The notes below the pieces were generated by a model, which was given only the letters and a program-made list of their open reading frames with translations, was not told the origin of the DNA and did no database searches. Positions 7,449-12,982 of a stretch of DNA of 20,009 nucleotides are shown here, one piece after another. Both the position numbers and the translations under genes were made by a program. Source of the stretch: a virus; the IMG/VR virus record IMGVR_UViG_3300048079_000025, positions 1-20,009 of that record. One strand, given 5' to 3'. Each line of letters opens with the position of its first letter. Positions within the stretch are counted from its first letter, which is position 1.

Positions 7449-8549
7449 TTATCTCCGCCGGCGCTTAAACAGCGCCATGAACCCGCTGCCCCCGCCTTCG
7501 CCGGGGATGAACAGCGTCCCGAGGACCGCCACGCCCACCGCGATCGCGGCCAGAGTCTTTTTATAAAGCGCCTTCGCCGCCAGCACCGGCACCCCGATCG
7601 CCACCGCAGCTATTGTAACAGTATGCTGTAAAATTGTCATCATGGTGGAAATCCCGATCACCACGGCCGCGAGCGTCTTAAAATGCTTGGCGGTTGCCAC
7701 GATCGTAGGAATCCCGATCGCCACCGCTGCGGGCGCCCTAAAACGCTTGGAAATCCTGGTCAGAACCGGCACCCCGATCGCCACCGCCGCGGGCGCCCTA
7801 AAACGCTTGACAAATCTGGTCAGAACCGGCACCCCGATTGAGACGGCAGGGATCGTTTGCGCGTTCCCTCCCGACTTGATCTCAATCCCAATCGCACCCC
7901 ACAGATCAGAGACATTTAGCGTACAGCCGACCGTGGTATCACCCCCGTTCGGGTTCTGATAATGGACGGTGAACCAATTACGTTCGGTTTCGTGGTTCTC
8001 GGCCAACTCGCTGCGGCCTTCGGTTTCCGTGAAGCCCACCAAGTCGTCCCGCACCACGCAGAGCAACAAGAGGTTGTCCGTCGCCCCAAACGCATTCATC
8101 GTGACGGCGGGCGCCGTACCCGTCCCCGTCGCTTTGACCACCTTCACAATCGTCCCGCTGTCATCCTCCCCTGAAATATAGAACAGGATGGCCGCACAGA
8201 CCGATTGCGTAGCAGGAGGATCAATACGGATAAGGGCCGTCCCTGTCGTGGTCGTCACATTGACCTGCCAGAGTGAGATGACACCCGTAGTCGCACTTAA
8301 CTCTAACTTGGTGTCGGTCGTTCCGTCAGTGACGAGAGAGAAACTGAGTGGTGTGCCGGCGGGATCGTGAACGACGGTATCCGGGTATTCTTGCGCGCCA
8401 GAGGAATAGTTCTCGACGAGCATGAAGTACCGACGCCCCGCGACAAGCTGGACGGTGTAGGTATTGGTCCCGGCACTCGTATCGTAAACGCCGAGGTTCG
8501 CTACATCGAACCACGTTCCGTTGACGAGGGTGGGGCCGGTGATCGCCAT
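7449..8549 (-). CDS. Virion surface protein with beta-rich head and six 20-residue C-terminal repeats
   Basis: This protein has 366 residues in two parts. Residues 1-227 are beta-rich with many Thr, Gly and Val and look like a phage fibre or jelly-roll domain (for example TGTGTAPAVTMNAFGATDN and the closing LWGAIGIEIKSG). Residues 231-350 consist of six exact-length 20-residue units of the pattern AAVAIGVPVLTRxxKRFRAP: a hydrophobic small-residue run followed by a basic stretch. The tail is Gly-rich and ends in KRRRR. The repeat could be a beta-solenoid or a set of membrane-inserting segments; sequence alone does not decide. The gene starts one base after the upstream stop (TAAGATG) and lies next to the LamG gene, suggesting a host-contact role. 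I do not recognise a named family. Confidence 0.8.
   Translation of the reverse strand: MAITGPTLVNGTWFDVANLGVYDTSAGTNTYTVQLVAGRRYFMLVENYSSGAQEYPDTVVHDPAGTPLSFSLVTDGTTDTKLELSATTGVISLWQVNVTTTTGTALIRIDPPATQSVCAAILFYISGEDDSGTIVKVVKATGTGTAPAVTMNAFGATDNLLLLCVVRDDLVGFTETEGRSELAENHETERNWFTVHYQNPNGGDTTVGCTLNVSDLWGAIGIEIKSGGNAQTIPAVSIGVPVLTRFVKRFRAPAAVAIGVPVLTRISKRFRAPAAVAIGIPTIVATAKHFKTLAAVVIGISTMMTILQHTVTIAAVAIGVPVLAAKALYKKTLAAIAVGVAVLGTLFIPGEGGGSGFMALFKRRRR
7500..7859 (-). repeat. Six tandem imperfect 60-bp repeats inside the surface protein gene
   Basis: The plus-strand motif CCGATCGCCACCGC recurs in the same register every 60 bases (for example at 7594, 7714 and 7774, with variants at 7654, 7534 and 7834). 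The two units around 7721-7833 are nearly identical, including GCGGGCGCCCTAAAACGCTTG. Units toward the gene's 3' end have diverged more in DNA than in hydrophobic pattern. Each unit encodes 20 residues, so copy-number change keeps the frame. Confidence 0.93.
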
Positions 8550-8550
8550 C

Positions 8551-8913
8551 TTATCCCGTCGTGCTGATGTCGCTTAGGAACGTCGGCAACCCGTCGCGGA
8601 TCGCTCTTGCAGCGTCTTGGCTCAAGTCAAGCGCGTTATAGAAGGCATCAATACCGATCTCGGCATCATGCGCTGTCTCGACAGTATCGAGCGCAAACAC
8701 CTTGTCCTCGATCTGCTGCGCTCTCGCAGTCCGCTGCCCTGGCACAATCATATCATCGGCACGCAGCGCGTTGAGGGCCAAGGTGTCGGCTTGGATCAGT
8801 TCGCTTACAAGTGCCCGTTCCGCGGCGTCTAACCGCAGATCGGTTTCAAGAAGGGCCAATCGCACCAGTGCCCCTTCGAGCGCGACCCGGACTGTAAAGA
8901 TTTCCAAAGCCAT
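8551..8913 (-). CDS. Hypothetical helical virion-region protein
   Basis: This 120-residue protein of unknown function is predicted by eye to be almost wholly alpha-helical, rich in Ala, Leu, Asp and Glu. It has heptad-like Leu/Val spacing in the first half (VALEGALVRLALLETDLRL) and a less regular second half. There is no Cys, no signal peptide and no membrane segment. It lies between a small structural gene and the repeat-bearing surface protein. Its position suggests a tail fibre adaptor or chaperone, but that is only inference. The upstream gap is 33 bases with no clear ribosome site, and its stop is one base from the next ATG, so translation may depend on coupling. Confidence 0.65.
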   Translation of the reverse strand: MALEIFTVRVALEGALVRLALLETDLRLDAAERALVSELIQADTLALNALRADDMIVPGQRTARAQQIEDKVFALDTVETAHDAEIGIDAFYNALDLSQDAARAIRDGLPTFLSDISTTG

Positions 8914-8946
8914 CGCTACGAGGCTCGGCAGAATCCCGCTGCCCGG

Positions 8947-9330
8947 TTAGGCCGACGTTTGCTGTAGGGTGATCGTAAACTGAATTTGGTCGTTGAGCGC
9001 CAGGACAATGCCGGTAAAATCGCCCTTGACGACGAGATTCCCGGCTGTGGACGCATCAAAGACCCCGGCGTTGGTGATCGTCTTGGCTCCGTCTGCGGTT
9101 AGCGTTGCCAGCCATTGATTCTTATCGGCGGTCGGCTGCGACACGGTGCCGCCGACGCGGGCTTCTGAGGCTTCGGTGAAGAGCGTGGTGTCCGCGTCCG
9201 TGGCCGTGCCCGCGCCCGTTCCCCATGCGACGAAGTTATTGCTCGTTCCAAGATTGGTGGGGGATGTCGCAGTTCCGTCAATGATGTCCACCACTTTGTT
9301 ACGCCCGTTGATGCAGTATTTTGTTGCCAC
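8947..9330 (-). CDS. Small beta-rich virion protein, GTG start
   Basis: This protein has 127 residues. I place the start at the GTG at 9330, read as (M)ATKYCINGRNK. It sits one base after the upstream stop and has GGGAG at a proper distance, whereas the next upstream ATG (9384) lies inside the preceding gene. The product is rich in Thr, Ala, Gly and Asp, with strand patterns such as NQWLATLTADGAKTITNAG and QIQFTITLQQTSA. This suggests a beta-sandwich decoration or tail protein. The series of similarly small beta-type genes between capsid and fibre genes supports a structural role. No family is recognised with certainty. Confidence 0.72.
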   Translation of the reverse strand: MATKYCINGRNKVVDIIDGTATSPTNLGTSNNFVAWGTGAGTATDADTTLFTEASEARVGGTVSQPTADKNQWLATLTADGAKTITNAGVFDASTAGNLVVKGDFTGIVLALNDQIQFTITLQQTSA

Positions 9331-9331
9331 G

Positions 9332-9556
9332 TTAGAACTTCTCCCGCGAAATGACGCCCAGATCTTCCCAGGTGTCGGTTGCACTACGATAGACTTTTGC
9401 GGCGACCGTTACCTCGCCGTGTGTATCACCCGCAACCCCCCCATCAAATTGAGAGCCATCATTACGGGCGAACGCACGTCCCCGTGAACCGTAGGGAGCA
9501 ACCCGGTGCTCCCCACGTCGCTTCATCTTCACCCAATCAAACAGGCGGCCGAACAT
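9332..9556 (-). CDS. Small basic hypothetical protein
   Basis: This 74-residue protein has a basic amphipathic N-terminus (MFGRLFDWVKMKRRGEHR) and a short beta-like second half (GEVTVAAKVYRSATDTWEDLG). The ATG directly follows the upstream TAA with no gap, and the stop is one base before the next start, so it is embedded in the late operon. It has no cysteine and no membrane segment. Function is unknown; location in the head/tail gene array suggests a minor virion component. Confidence 0.65.
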   Translation of the reverse strand: MFGRLFDWVKMKRRGEHRVAPYGSRGRAFARNDGSQFDGGVAGDTHGEVTVAAKVYRSATDTWEDLGVISREKF

Positions 9557-9910
9557 TTAATGGACCGTCCGAACAGCCAGGAGCGTGACCTTCGCCACCA
9601 CGCCGGTTCCCGCGGACACACGCGGACGAATATAACGGGGACGTTGCTTCACCGATTTCATTCCGGTCGCGGTGAAACTCAACGCGGCCCCATCATAGTC
9701 CGTCAGCGTAAAAAACGAAGTCAAGCTGTTCGATCCTTCAAGAACAACGACCGGCCCGGCCCCGGCCGAGATCTGAATCTCCATCGTGACATCCGAGCAT
9801 TCCGGGTATTCAAAGGCCTCACCGACATTGTTCGTTTCGGTCAGGTTGTCCCACACAACGTCTTTGGACCGAATACCAATGTCTGTGACAATGATCTTAA
9901 TCGTCGCCAT
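9557..9910 (-). CDS. Small beta-rich virion-type protein
   Basis: This 117-residue protein is rich in Val, Thr and Ile with alternating strand patterns (MATIKIIVTDIG, VTMEIQISAGAGPVVVLEGS) and a C-terminal strand region. The pattern resembles small head-completion or decoration proteins, but I cannot name the family. The ATG is 12 bases after the upstream stop and is preceded by AAGGGGA. Neighbours on both sides are late genes of similar size, indicating one polycistronic block behind the capsid gene. Confidence 0.72.
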   Translation of the reverse strand: MATIKIIVTDIGIRSKDVVWDNLTETNNVGEAFEYPECSDVTMEIQISAGAGPVVVLEGSNSLTSFFTLTDYDGAALSFTATGMKSVKQRPRYIRPRVSAGTGVVAKVTLLAVRTVH

Positions 9911-9922
9911 GTCTCAGTCCCC

Positions 9923-10117
9923 TTACGCGATTGGACTGGTTTCTTTGATCTGGATGTAGGATCGAATCGCTTCCAACGACAGTACCACGTCCATCTTGTT
10001 CGTGTAGATCGTATCGTTGACACGCAATTCGATCGCCTCTCCGGAGGTCGCGGCCCCTTCCGTCACTTTGTCCGGAAGGTGCTCGCCCTTAATCACGCTG
10101 TAAAATCGGTCAGCCAT
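9923..10117 (-). CDS. Small hypothetical late protein
   Basis: This 64-residue protein begins MADRFYSVIKGEHLPDKVTEG and ends ETSPIA. It mixes short strands and a helix (DVVLSLEAIRSYI) and is mildly acidic, with no Cys. A strong ribosome site (AAGGGGGG) precedes the ATG after a 24-base gap. It is the second gene after the capsid gene; a small virion protein is likely, but nothing in the sequence proves it. Confidence 0.7.
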   Translation of the reverse strand: MADRFYSVIKGEHLPDKVTEGAATSGEAIELRVNDTIYTNKMDVVLSLEAIRSYIQIKETSPIA

Positions 10118-10141
10118 GTATCAGCCCCCCTTTCGTACAGC

Positions 10142-10651
10142 TTACTGCGCGTATTCGCAGCGGACGCCGAGCGCCCCGAGGCCGGTCGTGACATCCACGG
10201 TCACGGTGAAACAGATGTCCAAGGAGGACTTGGGATCCTCGGCCATGCCCAACGCCTTCCACAACGGATCGTTGCGCTTGGCAATCGTGTTGGTGGCGGA
10301 CTCATTCGAGATTTCCGATCCATCCACGGCCGCGATCAAAGAAAGTGAGGAGGCGAAATAATCCGCATCCACCACCGCGCCCCCGTCCTTGTTGTTCCGG
10401 TACACGCCCACATGACCGTCTCCGGCCGCCTGAATAGCGGTATAGAACTTGAGACTCGTCACGATGGCATTGGACGGCACATCGCACAACCGGATGATCG
10501 ATGTCGCGCTGAGTCCAGCCGGCACCGACGCGAGAAACCCATACACAGAATGCAACCGAGATGCTCCACCGGCGCCAGGGTTGTTGGCGACGGAGGGGGT
10601 GGCTTCGCGATTCGCGATCGCCGTTGACTTGAGTGTGAGATCGATAGCCAT
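10142..10651 (-). CDS. Virion structural protein following the capsid gene (possible decoration protein)
   Basis: This 169-residue protein is beta-rich, with Ala, Ser, Val and Asp prominent. It contains a central strand pair (SIIRLCDVPSNAIVTSLKFY), a stretch GDGHVGVYRNNKDGG that looks like an exposed loop, and a C-terminal strand SLDICFTVTVDV. Its place directly behind the major capsid gene fits a capsid decoration or head-stabilising protein. It is separated from the capsid gene by a GC-only hairpin, so its expression may be lower. Start ATG 10651 with AAGGAG is well placed. The specific role is inference from position. Confidence 0.75.
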   Translation of the reverse strand: MAIDLTLKSTAIANREATPSVANNPGAGGASRLHSVYGFLASVPAGLSATSIIRLCDVPSNAIVTSLKFYTAIQAAGDGHVGVYRNNKDGGAVVDADYFASSLSLIAAVDGSEISNESATNTIAKRNDPLWKALGMAEDPKSSLDICFTVTVDVTTGLGALGVRCEYAQ

Positions 10652-10674
10652 GTGATGTTACTCCTTGTAATGCA

Positions 10675-10696
10675 GCGGGGGGTCCACGCCCCCCGC
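10675..10696 (-). terminator. GC-only hairpin after the capsid gene (attenuator or mRNA stabiliser)
   Basis: An 8-bp perfect stem (GCGGGGGG at 10675-10682 with CCCCCCGC at 10689-10696) closes a 6-base loop in the 56-base gap downstream of the capsid stop. On the transcribed strand it is not followed by a T run, so full intrinsic termination is doubtful. Partial termination, RNase protection or processing is more likely. The position is the same as the terminator after gene 10 in T7. Confidence 0.7.
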
Positions 10697-10707
10697 CGCG
10701 TTAAGAT

Positions 10708-11604
10708 TTAGACTCTGAACGATTCGATCTTGACGATCTTCTTCTCTTCGATGCGAGTGGCGCCGAAGGTGCCGAGCACATACGCCTGCCACGGTTCGCT
10801 CTGGATGTCGTGTCGCTGCGACACGGTGGCCGTGATGTCATTCCACACGCCCAGGTGCATCCCGGACCGAGCCCACACCGGCAGCAGCACTTCGCCGCCG
10901 ACGAGACTCAGGGATTCAAACAGTTCACAGTGAACCAGATTCATCCCGAGGAACTTCGTCACTTTACCATCCACCAGGACCGGGCGATCCGAGCCCGCGA
11001 AATCCGAACTGATGACCTGGATTTCGTTCAACAGCGCGCTGTGGTCCTTCGCCGTGATTCCGCAATAGACGGGATCATTGTCGAAGTCCACGAAGTTCGC
11101 CATCAAGATTTCCTTGGCCGTAATCATCTTCTGCACGTTGATGCGGGAGTTATTTCCACCCACATCTTCGTTGACGACCTGCGCGGCCGGGAAGATCGTA
11201 GTCGAACCACCCTGCTCGCCGGTCTTGGCATCGCCAAAGAACGCGGCGATGATCTCCGCATCCAGTTTCCGTCCAAGGGCGTACACCGCGTTCTGGACGT
11301 ACACCGATTCCGGATCCGTAATGAGGCGGAGTTTGTCGAATCTGTCGATCATCTGAGCGAGGTCGTAGTCCGTCGGGAAGACCCACCGACGATCGAGAAC
11401 CGCATCCGTGCGAGGCATCGGTCCAAACCGACTCGTCACTTTGCTGGCTTCAACTGACCCGACCTGATCGACAGGCGAGGCCTGTTTGCCAGTATAGTGC
11501 CCTTCATCCACGCACATTCGCAGCTTGGCGCCCTTCTGTTGGAGCAACACCTGGATGTTCGTGGAGAACCCGATTGTAAACTGTGTAGGAATATTAACAG
11601 ACAT
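10708..11604 (-). CDS. Major capsid protein
   Basis: This 298-residue protein forms the icosahedral shell. It starts MSVNIPTQFTIGFSTNIQVLLQQKG and carries the pattern of the podoviral capsid family also seen beside T7-class portals in BPP-1/Bcep22-like phages. Visible pieces include a helix-rich region around YDLAQMIDRFDKLRLI, a long central helix DAEIIAAFFGDA, a strand DPVYCGITAKDHSALL, and a C-terminal strand with GATRIEEKKIVKIE. A separate scaffold gene lies upstream and there is no prohead protease, which agrees with this family. It is the only gene with its own long leader (195 bases), a promoter-like element upstream and a hairpin downstream, as expected for the most abundant virion protein. 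Confidence 0.9.
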   Translation of the reverse strand: MSVNIPTQFTIGFSTNIQVLLQQKGAKLRMCVDEGHYTGKQASPVDQVGSVEASKVTSRFGPMPRTDAVLDRRWVFPTDYDLAQMIDRFDKLRLITDPESVYVQNAVYALGRKLDAEIIAAFFGDAKTGEQGGSTTIFPAAQVVNEDVGGNNSRINVQKMITAKEILMANFVDFDNDPVYCGITAKDHSALLNEIQVISSDFAGSDRPVLVDGKVTKFLGMNLVHCELFESLSLVGGEVLLPVWARSGMHLGVWNDITATVSQRHDIQSEPWQAYVLGTFGATRIEEKKIVKIESFRV

Positions 11605-11750
11605 TGTATACCCTCTCGAAAACGAAAGACTGTGATCGCTCTCGAAGGGCTTCCCGGCAGGACCGGACTCTTCTTGCCTAACCCACCCGGCTCAGGTGGC
11701 GGGACTTTCCCCGCGGTCAACCGGCTCTATCGAGTTCCCGGTTATCTAAT
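11605..11750 (-). promoter_or_regulatory. Structured-looking 5' leader of the capsid gene
   Basis: The about 140 bases between the promoter and the capsid ATG contain several short stems on the transcribed strand: GCGGG/CCCGC around a GAAAGT loop, CCACC/GGTGG, CCGG/CCGG, and a last hairpin CTTTCG-TTTT-CGAGAG. The 3' arm of the last hairpin overlaps the ribosome site GAGAGGG before the ATG. The octamer TTCGAGAG occurs twice, 27 bases apart, which would allow alternative pairing. No open frame fills the region. A regulatory leader is inference; individual stems are short. Confidence 0.45.
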
Positions 11751-11752
11751 GC

Positions 11753-11781
11753 AGCATATAACAAGCCTGGCCTGTTGTCAA
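11753..11781 (-). promoter_or_regulatory. Sigma70-like promoter for the capsid gene
   Basis: On the minus strand a perfect -35 box TTGACA (11781-11776) is followed, after exactly 17 bases, by TATGCT (11758-11753). An alternative extended -10, TGTTATATG, lies two bases earlier. Transcription would begin near 11746 and run into the capsid leader. The -35 box lies in the loop of the hairpin that follows the scaffold gene. Nothing comparable is seen in front of other late genes. Confidence 0.6.
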
Positions 11782-11789
11782 GCCAGGCT
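11764..11789 (-). terminator. Hairpin after the scaffold gene
   Basis: An 8-bp perfect stem AGCCTGGC/GCCAGGCT with a 10-base loop starts 10 bases beyond the scaffold stop, and three further pairs form outside a single mismatch. The transcribed strand then reads TTGTTATAT, a weak T-rich stretch. It could end or weaken read-through from upstream genes just where the capsid promoter begins. Confidence 0.55.
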
Positions 11790-11799
11790 CGTTACGCTC

Positions 11800-12696
11800 T
11801 TATTCCGGGTAGGCAATCGCGTGAAGACGCTGCATCTTCTCTCGCGACTCCGCCCTCGTCTTGGGATCGTGGCTGTTGAACATCTCCACGAAGTCCCGGT
11901 TATTCTTGAGGCGAGTGATTTCCAATGCGGCCGATTCCGGTGACAGGGCATTGAAATCTCGGTTCCCACCGCCGCCAATGAGCCCCTTATCCTCCACCGC
12001 GACCTTCGACCCGAGGTTATGCAGGAAGTTCATTGCCGCCTTGGGTCCCATCGCAGCCTTGAGTGCCAGAATGTGCGCCTCGCTCATACCGAAGGCCTTC
12101 GCGCAGTTGTCTACAATGGTACAGCGCGATTGATACTCTTTCCCCCATTCTGTCTTGAGTGCGGCGACATCGGCGGTGTGAGTTTCCTCCGTCTTGAGAG
12201 AGTCGGCTTTGATAAGCCCGGCCATGTGACCGTTCCATTTCTCCGCCAGTTTCACCGCCTGGTTCTGGCTCATGCCGAGTTCGTGAAACCACTTACCGGC
12301 TTCCTTGGCAAACTCGCCGGTATCCCCTTCGGGCACCGGGAGCTTGTACCCCTCCGCCGTGGCCGGCCGGCCGAGCTTGTCGTAAACCTGATTCCAGGAT
12401 TCGGGATTCGCGTCCGTGGGCAGTTTGATGATCTTGTCCGCGGGCACCCCGGTCAGCTTCTCAAGGTTTGTGTAGGACTTGAGAAGATCGCCTGGATTCT
12501 TCCATTGCCGCTCCGTCACCAGGGCCAGGCCAACCGGGTCCACCGAACCCTCCTTGGCCCAATCATACGCGGGAGCGGGCGCTCCGGGTGCTCCGGCGGC
12601 TCCGGGTGCTCCGGCGGCTCCGGGTGCTCCGGCGGCTCCGGGTGCTCCGGCGGCTCCTGTATCTGCTCCTGCTGCTCCTGCTGCTGCGTCTGCCAT
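11800..12696 (-). CDS. Capsid scaffold protein with collagen-like N-terminus
   Basis: This 298-residue protein assists assembly of the procapsid. The start is ATG 12696, with GGAGGAATAAT directly upstream; a longer frame to 12756 runs into the previous gene and is unlikely. Residues 1-42 are Ala/Gly/Pro only, mostly in Gly-X-Y triplets (GAPGAA repeated). The remainder matches phage scaffolds of this group: GVPADKIIKLPTDANPESW, then LGRPATAEGYKLPVPEG, then a helical core with GMSQNQAVKLAEKWNGHMAGL-type sequence, and a charged C-terminal helix. It lies immediately before the capsid gene, as scaffolds normally do. The collagen-like head is unusual; such triplets are better known from phage fibres. 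Confidence 0.87.
   Translation of the reverse strand: MADAAAGAAGADTGAAGAPGAAGAPGAAGAPGAAGAPGAPAPAYDWAKEGSVDPVGLALVTERQWKNPGDLLKSYTNLEKLTGVPADKIIKLPTDANPESWNQVYDKLGRPATAEGYKLPVPEGDTGEFAKEAGKWFHELGMSQNQAVKLAEKWNGHMAGLIKADSLKTEETHTADVAALKTEWGKEYQSRCTIVDNCAKAFGMSEAHILALKAAMGPKAAMNFLHNLGSKVAVEDKGLIGGGGNRDFNALSPESAALEITRLKNNRDFVEMFNSHDPKTRAESREKMQRLHAIAYPE
12581..12652. repeat. Four perfect 18-bp tandem repeats in the scaffold gene
   Basis: The unit GCTCCGGGTGCTCCGGCG (plus strand) occurs four times without change and is followed by a partial copy. On the coding strand each unit gives AGAPGA, the Gly-X-Y run of the scaffold N-terminus. Perfect identity at DNA level, third positions included, points to recent slippage expansion. 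Copy number may vary between relatives. Confidence 0.97.
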
Positions 12697-12697
12697 A

Positions 12698-12982
12698 TTA
12701 TTCCTCCCCCTTTGTCGGGCGTTGCCCGGTCCCGTAGAGCGTCCACATGGCGTCATCGGTCAACCGGAGATGATGTTGGATCCTCAGAAACACTTCCCGC
12801 CTCCCATCGAGCCGTGCGGCGACCGTGGGGTTCGGATGTCCCGTCGAATCATGCGCCCGACAAAAGGCGGCAAGATCCGCGAGCACAGTTTTCGCGTCCA
12901 GGTTGTCCTGCGAGAAGACCCGGAGATACGATCTCCGGCGACCCAGGAGAAACCTTCGCGCGCGTTCAACGAGTGGATTCAT
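12698..12982 (-). CDS. Bbp19-like small virion protein
   Basis: This protein has 94 residues and starts at ATG 12982, which overlaps the portal stop (TAATG). The longer frame up to 13189 lies inside the portal gene and is a shadow. The sequence has the Bbp19-like features: an N-terminal basic helix, then VFSQDNLDAKTVLADLAAFCRAH, a segment RLDGRREVFLRIQHHLRL, and the acidic turn TDDAMWTLYG. Bbp19 was first listed in Bordetella phage BPP-1 and regularly lies between portal and scaffold or capsid genes; its exact role is not known to me. The context here is identical. Confidence 0.85.
   Translation of the reverse strand: MNPLVERARRFLLGRRRSYLRVFSQDNLDAKTVLADLAAFCRAHDSTGHPNPTVAARLDGRREVFLRIQHHLRLTDDAMWTLYGTGQRPTKGEE

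Noticed and set aside
6738-8549. Diversity-generating retroelement target (as in BPP-1-like phages)
   Set aside because: No reverse transcriptase, no template/variable repeat pair and no C-type lectin VR motif are visible in the window; the 60-bp repeats are tandem and coding.
11620-11750. Cobalamin-riboswitch-like boxes in the capsid leader (CCCGCCACCTG and GGTCCTGCC)
   Set aside because: Only short pieces resemble the conserved boxes, the upstream core is missing, and a vitamin switch in front of a capsid gene has no rationale.
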